Below, piece by piece: positions 29,189 to 37,506 of a stretch of 64,000 nt of DNA; the stretch's first letter is position 1; each line of letters begins with the position of its first letter. Made by a program: the position numbers and the translations under genes. Where the stretch lies: the NCBI RefSeq assembly GCF_008831305.1, contig NZ_ML708619.1:63184-127183 (forward strand), given 5' to 3'. The stretch comes from Kocuria coralli. Its GTDB lineage: Bacteria > Actinomycetota > Actinomycetes > Actinomycetales > Micrococcaceae. Under the pieces are notes generated by a model. That model was given only the letters and a program-made list of their open reading frames with translations, did no database searches and was not told the DNA's origin.

Positions 29189-29869
29189 GTGGTCTCCTTG
29201 GGTTCCGGGCTGCTCGCGGTCCTGCAGTTCGCCGACTCGGCATTGCCGACGGGCGCCTTCAGCCAGTCGCTGGGCCTGGAGACGGCCATCGACGACGAGG
29301 CGGTGCACGACGAGACCACCTTCCGGGCCTGGCTCCGGCGGTTCCTGCACCATCAGCTGGCTCCCGCCGACGGATGGGCGATCCGGGCCATCGTGAGGGA
29401 CGGCGCCGACCCTCTCGAGGTGGACGCCGCGCTGCACGCGATGACCCTGCCCGTGCAGGTCCGGGACGGCAACGCGGCGATGGGCCGCAGAGCCGCCCAG
29501 ATCGCGGAGCAGAACTTCAGCGGCCCGGCGGCGCAGGCCTACACGACGGCGCTGGGGCGCGGGGAGGTCATCGGTAGCGTGCCGGTGGTCCTGGCGCTGC
29601 TGGCAAGGGACCACGGCACCGGATGGGAGGACGCGTGCGCGGCGCACCTGTTCACCTCCCTCACCTCCCTGACCCAGAACGCCGTGCGCGGCATCCCGAT
29701 CGGCCAGAACGCCGGGCAGCGGGTGCTGCGCGCCATGCATCCCGAGGTCGAGGCGGCGCTGGAGCGGATCGCGGCCATGACCGACGATGAGGTCGGGGCG
29801 GTCAGCCCGGCCCTGGAGATCGACCAGATGCGGCATTCCTGGCAGAGGGCCCGGATGTTCATGTCCTGA
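29189..29869 (+). CDS. ureF: Urease accessory protein UreF
   Basis: The 226-residue all-helical UreF acts as a GTPase-modulating partner of UreG in nickel insertion. Diagnostic parts are LLQFADSALPTGAFSQSLGL (with AVLQ in place of LLQ here) and SLTQNAVRGIPIGQNAGQRV. The GTG at 29189 has no strong ribosome binding site and probably relies on coupling to ureE. Confidence 0.93.
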   Translation: MVSLGSGLLAVLQFADSALPTGAFSQSLGLETAIDDEAVHDETTFRAWLRRFLHHQLAPADGWAIRAIVRDGADPLEVDAALHAMTLPVQVRDGNAAMGRRAAQIAEQNFSGPAAQAYTTALGRGEVIGSVPVVLALLARDHGTGWEDACAAHLFTSLTSLTQNAVRGIPIGQNAGQRVLRAMHPEVEAALERIAAMTDDEVGAVSPALEIDQMRHSWQRARMFMS

Positions 29870-29920
29870 GGCTCTTTTCCCAACACACGAATCTCAACCC
29901 AGTCAATCTAGGAGGCACGG

Positions 29921-30541
29921 ATGACAACGGAACCGGTGCGGATCGGGGTCGGCGGACCCGTGGGCGCGGGCAAGACCCAGCTCGTGGAGAGGATCACGCG
30001 AGCCCTGGACGGGGAGGTGTCCACGGCGGCGATTACCAACGACATCTATACGATCGAGGACGCCAAGATCCTGTCCCGGACCTCGGTGCTGCCCGAGGAC
30101 CGGATCGTGGGGCTGGAGACCGGTGGCTGCCCGCACACCGCGATCCGGGAGGACACCTCGATGAACGAGGCCGCGATCCAGGACCTCGTCAAGCGGCACC
30201 TCGATCTGCAGGTGATCTTCGTGGAGTCCGGCGGTGACAACCTCTCGGCCACCTTCTCCCCGGAGCTGGTGGACTTCTCGATCTACATCATCGACGTGGC
30301 CCAGGGCGAGAAGATCCCTCGCAAGGCGGGGCAGGGGATGATCAAGTCCGACCTGTTCGTGATCAACAAGACCGACCTGGCACCGTACGTGGGCGCGGAC
30401 CTGACGGTCATGGAGGCCGACTCGCGGGTGTTCCGCAAGGACAAGCCGTTCGCCTTCACCAACCTCAAGACGGACGAGGGCCTGGAGACCGTGCTCGACT
30501 GGATCCGCAGGGACGTCCTGATGCTCGACCTGGCGGGCTGA
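29921..30541 (+). CDS. ureG: Urease accessory GTPase UreG
   Basis: The 206-residue SIMIBI-class GTPase energises nickel transfer. The P-loop is [11 protein letters not shown] at residues about 9-19. Further signatures are [34 protein letters not shown] (Cys-Pro-His nickel site), [19 protein letters not shown] and [21 protein letters not shown] precedes the ATG. Confidence 0.97.
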   Translation: MTTEPVRIGVGGPVGAGKTQLVERITRALDGEVSTAAITNDIYTIEDAKILSRTSVLPEDRIVGLETGGCPHTAIREDTSMNEAAIQDLVKRHLDLQVIFVESGGDNLSATFSPELVDFSIYIIDVAQGEKIPRKAGQGMIKSDLFVINKTDLAPYVGADLTVMEADSRVFRKDKPFAFTNLKTDEGLETVLDWIRRDVLMLDLAG

Positions 30542-30545
30542 GGGG

Positions 30546-31397
30546 ATGAGCCCTGTGCCGGAGCCGGAGCCGACCGGCAGCCTCGAGCTGCGTGTCGCCC
30601 GCCAGGGCGGGCGGCACGTGATCGCGGCCCAGCGGCATCAGGGCGCCCTGCGCCTGCTGCGACCCGTGTACCTCGACTCCTCGGGGCAGCAGTGCGTGAT
30701 CGTGGTCAATCCCGGCGGGGGTTACGTGGGAGGGGACCGGTACCGGCTGACGGCCGAGGTCGGCGAGGACGCCTCTGCCCTGGTCACCACGCAGTCGGCC
30801 ACCAAGGTCTACCGCACCGCCGGCCGGGGCGTGCTCCAGGAGCAGCGTTTCATCGTGGCCGACGGAGCGGTGCTCGAGGTCGTCCTGGATCCCCTGATCG
30901 CCTATCAGGACGCCGACTACCTGCAGCGCACCTCCGCCGTCGTCGCCCCCACAGGACGACTGGTGCTCACGGATATCGTGACGCCGGGGTGGGCCCCGGA
31001 CGGCTCGCCGTACCGGTGGCGATCGGTGCTGCTGCGCACGTCGTTGACCCGCCCGGCGGGTGAGCCGATCGCCACGGACACGCTGCGACTGGTCCCCGAC
31101 GAGGACGGCGTGGCCGAGCACGGCTTCCTGGGGCGCCGGACCCACCTGGGCACCCTTCTCGCGGTGGCCCCCGAGCTGGACCGGGACGCCGTGGAGGAGG
31201 TGCACCGGCTCCTGGCCGACCGTGAGGCCCGCGTCGACGGGCTGCGGGCGGGGGTCTCGCCCCTCTCTTCGCCCGGACTGGCGGTGCGGGTGCTCGGCCC
31301 GGCCACCGAACCCGTGCACGAGCTCCTGCTGGACGTCCACGCCGTCCTGCGGAGTCGCTGGGGGAGTCAGCCCCGGCTGAACCTCCGCAAGTACTGA
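30546..31397 (+). CDS. ureD: Urease accessory protein UreD (UreH)
   Basis: The 283-residue UreD scaffolds the apo-urease during nickel loading. Family motifs are VYLDSSGQQCVIVVNPGGGY, VGGDRY, TTQSATKVYR and LDPLIAYQDADYLQRT. It begins 4 nt after ureG and closes ureABCEFGD, the usual actinobacterial order. The convergent alanine dehydrogenase ends about 80 nt further on. Confidence 0.93.
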   Translation: MSPVPEPEPTGSLELRVARQGGRHVIAAQRHQGALRLLRPVYLDSSGQQCVIVVNPGGGYVGGDRYRLTAEVGEDASALVTTQSATKVYRTAGRGVLQEQRFIVADGAVLEVVLDPLIAYQDADYLQRTSAVVAPTGRLVLTDIVTPGWAPDGSPYRWRSVLLRTSLTRPAGEPIATDTLRLVPDEDGVAEHGFLGRRTHLGTLLAVAPELDRDAVEEVHRLLADREARVDGLRAGVSPLSSPGLAVRVLGPATEPVHELLLDVHAVLRSRWGSQPRLNLRKY

Positions 31398-31479
31398 CGC
31401 CCCCTGCCTCCCGGGCGGCCCCGGTGCTCGCCGAGTTCCCGGTGCCGGGCCCGCGCAGCCAGCGCGGTGGAGCGTCCCC

Positions 31480-32595
31480 TCACCGGGTATCCGAGCCCCC
31501 GGCGGGGCTGGCGAGAAGGTCCGGGAACTCCGAGGCGATGGCCGGATGGCGGATCGCCCCGCCGGAGACCAGCACGCCCCTGCCCAGCGCCTTGTTGTCC
31601 TGGCAGGCCTTCTGCCAGCCCGCGTCGGCCAGCTGCGCGGCATAGGGCAGTGTCGCGTTCGTGAGCCCGGCCGTCGAGGTCACGGGCACCGCGCCGGGCA
31701 TGTTGGCCACGCAGTAGAACGTCGCGGGACCGACCGTGAACGTCGGGTCGTCATGCGAGGTGGCCCGGCTCCCCTCGAAGCAGCCACCCTGGTCGACGGC
31801 GATGTCCACGAGGACCGAGCCCTCCATCATCTTCTCCACGGTGGCGCGCTCGACCACCTTGGGGGCCCGGTGGCCCGGTACCAGGACAGCCCCGATCACC
31901 AGGTCCGACCGCAGGACGCAGCGCTCGATCTCCAGCGGGCTGGAGACCACCGTGCGCACCCGGCTGCCGTACTGCTCGTCCACCCGGCGCAGGGCGTCGA
32001 CCGAGAGGTCCAGGACGGTGACGTCCGCGCCCAGCCCGACCAGCTGGCTCAGCGCGTTGCTGCCGGCCGTCCCGGCGCCGATCACGGTGGCCACGGCCGG
32101 CCTGACCCCGGGGATGCCCGGCATCAGGATCCCGCGCCCGCCGCTGGTGGACAGCAGCAGGTGCGTCCCCACCAGGGCGGCCATCCGTCCCGCCACCTCG
32201 GACATGGGGGCCAGGAGGGGCAGGGCGCCGTCGTCGGTGGCGACGTTCTCATAGGCGATGGCCGTGGTCCCGGCCTCGACGAGGGCCTTCGTGAGCTCCT
32301 CGGAGGCGGCCAGGTGGAGATAGGTGAAGAGCACCTGGCCCGGGCGCAGGTACCCGTATTCGGCGGGGGTGGGTTCCTTGACCTTGAGCACCAGTTCCGC
32401 ACCCCACGCGTCGCCGGCCGTGCCGATGCGCGCACCGGCCGCCACGTATTCGTCGTCGGGGATCCGGGAGCCTTTCCCCGCGCCCTCCTGCACGACGACG
32501 TCGTGCCCGTGCCGCGCCAGCTGATGCGCTCCCGCGGGGGTGATGGCGACGCGGTCTTCGTGGTTCTTGGTCTCAGCGGGGACGCCGATGATCAT
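31480..32595 (-). CDS. ald: Alanine dehydrogenase
   Basis: The 371-residue NAD-dependent enzyme interconverts L-alanine and pyruvate + ammonia. It opens MIIGVPAETKNHEDRVAITP, contains PLLAPMSEVAGRMAALVGTH, the Rossmann motif GAGTAGSNAL, and the catalytic segment FYCVANMPGAVPVTSTAGLT. GGAGGAAGG lies about 10 nt before the ATG. If the upstream aminotransferase uses pyruvate as acceptor, as AruH does, Ald would return alanine to pyruvate and release ammonia. That link is inference. A 13-bp-period tandem repeat lies just upstream. Confidence 0.95.
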   Translation of the reverse strand: MIIGVPAETKNHEDRVAITPAGAHQLARHGHDVVVQEGAGKGSRIPDDEYVAAGARIGTAGDAWGAELVLKVKEPTPAEYGYLRPGQVLFTYLHLAASEELTKALVEAGTTAIAYENVATDDGALPLLAPMSEVAGRMAALVGTHLLLSTSGGRGILMPGIPGVRPAVATVIGAGTAGSNALSQLVGLGADVTVLDLSVDALRRVDEQYGSRVRTVVSSPLEIERCVLRSDLVIGAVLVPGHRAPKVVERATVEKMMEGSVLVDIAVDQGGCFEGSRATSHDDPTFTVGPATFYCVANMPGAVPVTSTAGLTNATLPYAAQLADAGWQKACQDNKALGRGVLVSGGAIRHPAIASEFPDLLASPAGGSDTR

Positions 32596-32615
32596 GGCGG
32601 GGCCCTTCCTCCGTG

Positions 32616-32640
32616 GCGGTACGGATCAGCGGTACGGATC
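32616..32640. repeat. 12-bp tandem repeat upstream of ald
   Basis: GCGGTACGGATC occurs at 32616-32627 and again at 32629-32640, 20 to 45 bp before the ald start. It may be a regulator site, or a chance duplication. The regulator is unknown. Confidence 0.3.
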
Positions 32641-32677
32641 GGCAGTGCGTAGTGGCGCTACGACAGGCCACCGGCCG

Positions 32678-33163
32678 TCAGCTCAGCGCGTTCGCGAGAT
32701 TGCGCAGGGTGGCCTGCACCTTCGAGGCGTCGACCAGCGGGAACCCCTTCTGGTCGAGCACCTCCTGATCGGTGACCTCGGTCCAGTCGCAGTAGTTGGT
32801 CACGCGGGTGCTGTTGTCCGGGGCGGTCTGCAGCAGCCAGCCCCACTTCCATCCCGCCGGGTCCTGGCCCTCGTCGGCCACGAGCCACTCGATGCAGCGC
32901 TCGGGGTCGTAACGCGTGACGTAGTTGTCCGTGCGGTACCGGGTGGTCCCATCCGTCCAGAGCATCTCCATGACGAACATCTGATCCACGTATTCGATCG
33001 GCTCCTGGCCGACGGCGGCCCGGATCATGCCCGAGCCGTCGATCTCGGCGTGGCTGGACGGTCGCCGGAGCAGGTCCCACACGTCCTCGACCGGTGCGGG
33101 GACGGTGGTGGTGACCTTCAGCCGGGTGTCGGTGGACTCTTCACGGATCTCGAGGTTGTTCAT
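32678..33163 (-). CDS. SRPBCC (START-like) family protein
   Basis: A 161-residue polyketide-cyclase/START-like protein. It has the family opening TTTVPAPVEDVWDLLRRPSS and the helix-grip ending LVDASKVQATLRNLANALS. Such proteins hold hydrophobic ligands in a cavity; none can be named here. I chose the ATG at 33163 with GGAAGG just upstream; an in-frame ATG at 33187 is possible. Confidence 0.75.
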   Translation of the reverse strand: MNNLEIREESTDTRLKVTTTVPAPVEDVWDLLRRPSSHAEIDGSGMIRAAVGQEPIEYVDQMFVMEMLWTDGTTRYRTDNYVTRYDPERCIEWLVADEGQDPAGWKWGWLLQTAPDNSTRVTNYCDWTEVTDQEVLDQKGFPLVDASKVQATLRNLANALS

Positions 33164-33357
33164 GCCTTCCAGTGTGGTCCAGCTCATGGGCTGACTCAAC
33201 GCTTGCGTCCGCACATGCCGCGAGCTTGCCAGACCGGGCCGCACCCTCTCCCGTCTTGCCCAGCCCTGGCCGGTCCTGGCCCGACGGCCCCCGGTGCGCA
33301 GCCGTGCCTCAGGGGGCGGAGGGGCGCCGCCCAGGCCGCGCCTCTAGGATCGGGTCC

Positions 33358-33822
33358 ATGACTGATCCCCAGGTTTTCGTCCTCACCCCCCAGAACATGA
33401 CCGCCGTGCAGATGCAGCGCGCCCTGCAGTTGCGGGTATCCGTCTTCGTGGCCGAGCAGGGCATCGTGTGCGAGGAGATCGACGACCTGGACCGGGCCGA
33501 GACGACCGAGCACATCTGGCTCGAGGCGGACGGCGCCGTGGTCTCCGTGCTCCGGCTCCTCCTGGACGGCCCCGTGATCCGGATCGGGCGGGTGGCCACG
33601 CACGCCGCGCATCGTCGTCGTGGGTACTCGGACAGGCTCATGCGCGTCGCGCTGGACCGGGCCGCGGACGCGGGGCGGCCGGTGGAGATCCATGCCCAGG
33701 CCTACCTGGAGCGCTGGTACGAGAAGTTCGGTTTCGAGCGCACCGGCCCGGACTTCCTGGAGGAGGGCGTCGACCACGTGCCCATGACGTGGCGCGGCCA
33801 CCCGCAGGCGGCTACCGCGTGA
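33358..33822 (+). CDS. GNAT acetyltransferase, ElaA-like
   Basis: A 154-residue acetyltransferase. The ElaA-type N-terminus RVSVFVAEQGIVCEEIDDLD is followed by the acetyl-CoA motif VATHAAHRRRGYSDRLM and the ending YEKFGFERTGPDFLEEGVDH. TAGGAT at 33345-33350 ends exactly 7 nt before the ATG and no Shine-Dalgarno sequence is present, so the transcript is probably leaderless. It overlaps the next gene (GTGA). Substrate unknown. Confidence 0.85.
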   Translation: MTDPQVFVLTPQNMTAVQMQRALQLRVSVFVAEQGIVCEEIDDLDRAETTEHIWLEADGAVVSVLRLLLDGPVIRIGRVATHAAHRRRGYSDRLMRVALDRAADAGRPVEIHAQAYLERWYEKFGFERTGPDFLEEGVDHVPMTWRGHPQAATA

Positions 33823-34526
33823 GTTTCGCGCAGGCCGTCGGCGACCTCTTCACGGCCCGGCCCGTTCCTCCGGCCGATACCTGGGTGCTCGTCCTCTGCG
33901 CGCTCGGCGCGATCGCGATCAGCATTCCCCGGGCCACCTGGCGCTGGTTCGGCCTGGTGGTCACGGTGGTCCACGAGCTGGGCCACGCGCTCGCGGGGCT
34001 CGTGACGGGCCGCCGCATCATGACCATCCGGATCGAGGCGGATCATTCCGGGGTGACCCATTCGATGGGCCGCGGCGCCTCGGCCATGTGGTCGACCTTC
34101 TGGGGCTATCCGTTCCCGGCCGTGGTCGGTGCGGCGTGGACCGCTGCCGTCGGCGCCGGGTTCTGGCCCCTGGCCGCCGTGGTCAGCGCACTGGTCCTGC
34201 TCGTCTCGCTCGTCGTGATGCGCGGCTGGCTGTCGTGGTTCATGACGACGACGGCCGCAGCCCTCCTGCTCGCCCTGTACTGGTTCGACGTGGCCCCCGG
34301 CCGGTGGCTCATGCTCGCGGTCGGGGCGGCGCTGTGGATCGGAGCCTTCCGGGCCTGGGTGAATCTGACCAGGCAGCATCTGGCGGGCTCACGACGTCGT
34401 CGTGCCTCGATTTCGGACGCGACGCTGCTCGCCCAGGGCACCGGCGTGCCCGCAGGTCTATGGCTGGTGGCCTTCCTGGTCGTCATCTCCCTGTGCGGCT
34501 TCTGGATCCTGGGTTCCTGGGTCTGA
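33819..34526 (+). CDS. M50-family membrane metalloprotease-like protein
   Basis: A 235-residue membrane protein with about six hydrophobic helices. The zinc-binding motif HELGH is at residues 52-56 (VVHELGHALAGLVTGRR), as in the short M50B-like peptidases found in many actinobacteria. It probably cuts or binds membrane proteins, with unknown target. The start is a GTG overlapping the acetyltransferase stop. A large palindrome follows the stop. Confidence 0.8.
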   Translation: MSFAQAVGDLFTARPVPPADTWVLVLCALGAIAISIPRATWRWFGLVVTVVHELGHALAGLVTGRRIMTIRIEADHSGVTHSMGRGASAMWSTFWGYPFPAVVGAAWTAAVGAGFWPLAAVVSALVLLVSLVVMRGWLSWFMTTTAAALLLALYWFDVAPGRWLMLAVGAALWIGAFRAWVNLTRQHLAGSRRRRASISDATLLAQGTGVPAGLWLVAFLVVISLCGFWILGSWV

Positions 34527-34583
34527 GCCGGTCCTGGTACCGGTCCTGGAACGACGAGAAGTCAGTTCGCAGCCTCGACAACG

Positions 34584-34641
34584 ACGAACGGTCGGTTTGC
34601 TCGCCCATCACCGCTGATGGGCGAGCAAACCGACCGTTCGT
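34584..34641. repeat. Perfect 27-bp palindromic repeat between convergent genes
   Basis: Arms 34584-34610 and 34615-34641 are perfect complements around a CCGC loop. The element lies between the convergent M50 and msiK genes and could terminate transcription from both sides. Its arm matches 55011-55040 in about 25 of 30 positions (shared ACGACGAACGGTC and TCGCCCATC), so it belongs to a repeat family. Confidence 0.85.
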
Positions 34642-34657
34642 GAGTCTCAGGCGGCTA

Positions 34658-35815
34658 TCACGCCCGATCGGGCAGGCGGGCCCCCGACTTCGTGTCGAAC
34701 AGGTGGATGCGGTCCGGGTTCGGCGCCGCCCACACGGTCTGACCGGACTCGACCCGGCTGCGGCCGCCGGTGCGCACCACGATGGTGTCCATCGGGGCGT
34801 CGGCCTCGGAGGGCTCTGCGGCGGCCGCGGAGGAGTGGGTGGTGACGATCTTGTTGGCCACCGTCACGGGGGCCAGCGATCCGTACAGGTAGGCGTCGGC
34901 GCCGAGTTCCTCGACGACGTCGACGACGATCGGGAGGCCCTCGCCGTCGGCGCTCACCTTGAGGTCCTCGGGACGGATCCCGATGGTGACCTCATCGCCG
35001 GTGATCTTGGCGCGCTGCTCGTCCGTGAGCTGGATCCGGCTCGAGCCCAGCTGCAGGACGCCGCTGGAGTCGGGTGCGGCGCGGAACAGGTTCATGGCGG
35101 GCGAGCCGATGAACCCCGCGACGAACTCGTTGGCCGGCCGGTCGTACAGCTCGGCGGGGGTGTCCACCTGCATGAGCAGACCGTCCTTGAGCACGGCCAC
35201 CCGGTCGCCCATGGTCATGGCCTCGGTCTGGTCGTGGGTCACGTAGACGGTCGTGACACCCAGCTCGCGGGTCAGGGAGGCGATCTGCGTGCGGGTCTGC
35301 ACGCGCAGCTTGGCGTCCAGGTTGGACAGGGGCTCGTCCATGAGGAACACCTGCGGGGAGCGCACGATGGCACGGCCCATGGCCACGCGCTGGCGCTGAC
35401 CGCCGGAGAGAGCCTTCGGCTTGCGGTCCAGGTACTCGGTCAGATCCAGGATCTTGGCGGCCTCTTCGACCTGACGACGACGCTCGGCTGCGGGGACCTT
35501 GGCGATCTTCAGGGCGAAGCCCATGTTGTCGGCAACGGTCATGTGCGGGTACAGGGCGTAGTTCTGGAACACCATGGCGATGTCGCGATCGCGGGGGTCG
35601 ACGTCGGTGACATCCCGGTCGCCGATGCGGATGGCCCCGTCGGTGACCTGTTCGAGGCCTGCCAGCATGCGCAGGGTCGTGGACTTGCCGCAGCCGGAGG
35701 GGCCCACGAGAACCAGGAACTCGCCGTCGGCGATCTCGAGGTCCAGGCTGGAGACGGACGGGCTCGAGGCCCCGGGGTACTGACACGTCACGCGGTCATA
35801 GGTAACAGTAGCCAT
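34658..35815 (-). CDS. msiK: ABC transporter ATPase for sugar uptake (MsiK/UgpC type)
   Basis: A 385-residue ATPase. Walker A is GPSGCGKST, the signature LSGGQRQRVAMGRA, Walker B VFLMDEPLSNLDAK, and a C-terminal TOBE/OB region runs from about residue 235. This is the general ATPase that serves several sugar ABC systems in actinobacteria; the sugar transporter at 44-47 kb has no ATPase of its own. A GAACAC repeat in its upstream region matches one in the galactoside promoter. The symbol msiK is by family role, not proven. Confidence 0.88.
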   Translation of the reverse strand: MATVTYDRVTCQYPGASSPSVSSLDLEIADGEFLVLVGPSGCGKSTTLRMLAGLEQVTDGAIRIGDRDVTDVDPRDRDIAMVFQNYALYPHMTVADNMGFALKIAKVPAAERRRQVEEAAKILDLTEYLDRKPKALSGGQRQRVAMGRAIVRSPQVFLMDEPLSNLDAKLRVQTRTQIASLTRELGVTTVYVTHDQTEAMTMGDRVAVLKDGLLMQVDTPAELYDRPANEFVAGFIGSPAMNLFRAAPDSSGVLQLGSSRIQLTDEQRAKITGDEVTIGIRPEDLKVSADGEGLPIVVDVVEELGADAYLYGSLAPVTVANKIVTTHSSAAAAEPSEADAPMDTIVVRTGGRSRVESGQTVWAAPNPDRIHLFDTKSGARLPDRA

Positions 35816-35873
35816 GGCGATTTCTCACTTTCTTTCCCGGCAGGTACGTGCCGGACGATCCGTTGGAAAGATG

Positions 35874-35902
35874 GTGTTCTGCGATTGAACACAAATGAAC
35901 AC
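35874..35902. promoter_or_regulatory. GAACAC direct repeats upstream of msiK
   Basis: GAACAC occurs at 35887-35892 and 35897-35902, with a 10-bp period. An inverted half-site GTGTTC lies at 35874-35879. The same GAACA(C/T)-N4-GAACA(C/T) pattern lies at 49630-49645 before the galactoside genes. It is a candidate site for the DeoR-family regulator. Confidence 0.5.
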
Positions 35903-36006
35903 AACGGAGACGATTCTACGCACGAATGTGAGCTGGAACTCATGTTACCCGGAAAATGATGTGATGGATGTCGCAGGATGTCGTGGCGGGCCGCGCCCCT
36001 TGATCG

Positions 36007-37281
36007 TCAGGGCATCGACGGGCCCAGCTCCCACGCCCTGACGTCTCCATCCGAGAAGACGGTCCAGCGCTCGCCGTCCGCCGGGTAGGCCCGCAGTGTC
36101 ACGGGCATCCCCGTGGCCGGGAAGACCTCCAGCAGCGAGGCGTCTATCACCACCCTGTCGGCGGTTCCCTCCCACACGACCCGTCGCCGGTCGCCTTCGG
36201 CCAGGGCGACGACCATGTGCGAGGCCGCGGCCTCGATGTCCGTGGCGTCGGGGAGCTCGGTCCACCGGGACGACGGAACGGCGACTTCGCCGGTTCGCAG
36301 CTGCGAGCATTCCCGGGCGGGCTCGGTGTGCACCCGGCCGTCGCGAACGGACACCTCGCGGGGCCAGGTCAGCACGCCGCTCCACCCCGCCTGGTCGGCT
36401 TCCTCCTGGGGGCGCGATTCCCTCGCCCAGCCCCAGAGCAGGTTCCGTCCCGGCAGAGCCAGGGCCTGCGGCGCGTAGAAGCTGTCCCCGGCGTCGAGCC
36501 GTCCGCTCGTGTTCGGGACGAACGCCAGGGGCGGCCGTCCTTCGGCGGACCGTTCTTCCAGGGTGCCCACAGCCCAGACGGTGTCCAAGAGGTCCGCTCC
36601 TCCGTCCGGACGGAGGATCCACCGGGAGATCAGGAGGATCCAGCTCTCGCCGTCATCCGCCGGCACGAGTTGCGGGCATTCCCAGATCGAGGCGTGCAGG
36701 GCTCCGTCCAGGGCGGGGTCCTTGGCGTCCAGCAGCCGTCCCTCGTAGCTCCAGGAGTCCAGGTCGGTGGCGTCGAAGAGCAGGAGCGCTCCGCTGCCGT
36801 TGGCCAGCCCCGCGCCCTGGATCACCCACCGTCTGCCGGCGAAAGTGAATACGAAGGGATCGCGCATCGCGATGACCTCCGGGTCCTCCGGCATGCGGGC
36901 CGCGGGGATCCGTGCCCCCGTGTAGCCGAGGGTCTCCGGATCGCGGTGCACCACGAGCGCGGTCGACCGCCCTTCCGGATCCAGGACGCCCGAGTACACG
37001 AACGCGGGGTGGCCGTCGTCGTCGAGGGTGCTCACCCCGGACCAGCAGCCGAACTCGTCATCCCCGCCGTCCTGGGGCTCCAGGGCCACGGGCTCCTCGC
37101 GCCAGTGCGCGAGGTCCGCCGAGCTCAGGTGCCCCCACACGATCCGGTGGTGCTCCGCGCTTTCGAGATTGTGCTGGAAGTAGAGGTGCCAGCGTCCCTC
37201 ATGCAGCAGGAGGCCGTTGGGGTCGTTGACCCAGCCGCGGGCGGGCCGGGGGTGGGCGATGGGGAAACTGCGATCGTTCAC
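36007..37281 (-). CDS. Glycoside hydrolase family 32 (sucrose/fructan hydrolase)
   Basis: A 424-residue GH32 enzyme releases fructose from sucrose or beta-fructosides. The nucleophile Asp is in HPRPARGWVNDPNG, the transition-state Asp in IAMRDPFVFTF, and the acid/base Glu in IWECPQLVP. I use the GTG at 37281 because CTGGAG lies 6 nt before it; the ATG two codons earlier touches that site. It has no signal peptide, so it acts in the cytoplasm on imported sugar, perhaps on sucrose left after removal of galactose from raffinose. Sucrose-6-phosphate as substrate is possible but no PTS gene is near. Confidence 0.88.
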   Translation of the reverse strand: MNDRSFPIAHPRPARGWVNDPNGLLLHEGRWHLYFQHNLESAEHHRIVWGHLSSADLAHWREEPVALEPQDGGDDEFGCWSGVSTLDDDGHPAFVYSGVLDPEGRSTALVVHRDPETLGYTGARIPAARMPEDPEVIAMRDPFVFTFAGRRWVIQGAGLANGSGALLLFDATDLDSWSYEGRLLDAKDPALDGALHASIWECPQLVPADDGESWILLISRWILRPDGGADLLDTVWAVGTLEERSAEGRPPLAFVPNTSGRLDAGDSFYAPQALALPGRNLLWGWARESRPQEEADQAGWSGVLTWPREVSVRDGRVHTEPARECSQLRTGEVAVPSSRWTELPDATDIEAAASHMVVALAEGDRRRVVWEGTADRVVIDASLLEVFPATGMPVTLRAYPADGERWTVFSDGDVRAWELGPSMP

Positions 37282-37355
37282 AGGCATCTCCAGAAGGTCG
37301 TGGGTGACGGAGGGCGGCCTGGTTCACGTGCCACGTCCTGCGGTCAGGCCTTCCC

Positions 37356-37475
37356 TCAGCCGCGCTGTCCGAAGATGAAGACCGGGAACGCGGGAATCAT
37401 GGAGATGATCACCCCGGCCAGTACGACCGAAATGCTACCGGTGCTCAGGTCGCCCTGAAGCGGGATCGGGCCCAG
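37356..37475 (-). pseudogene. Remnant of a sugar ABC permease C-terminus
   Basis: The reverse strand encodes about 40 residues ending in a stop at 37356: GPIPLQGD, then a hydrophobic helix and IPAFPVFIFGQRG. The pattern (hydrophobic helix, IPxxxxFxxxQR) is the usual C-terminal end of a MalG-type permease. No start or transport core is present. It suggests that a sugar transporter gene was deleted between the GH32 and GH13 genes. The fragment is short, so the call is tentative. Confidence 0.45.
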
Positions 37476-37506
37476 TGCCGTCTTCCGGCCCTGGGCCCGG
37501 TCCTCG

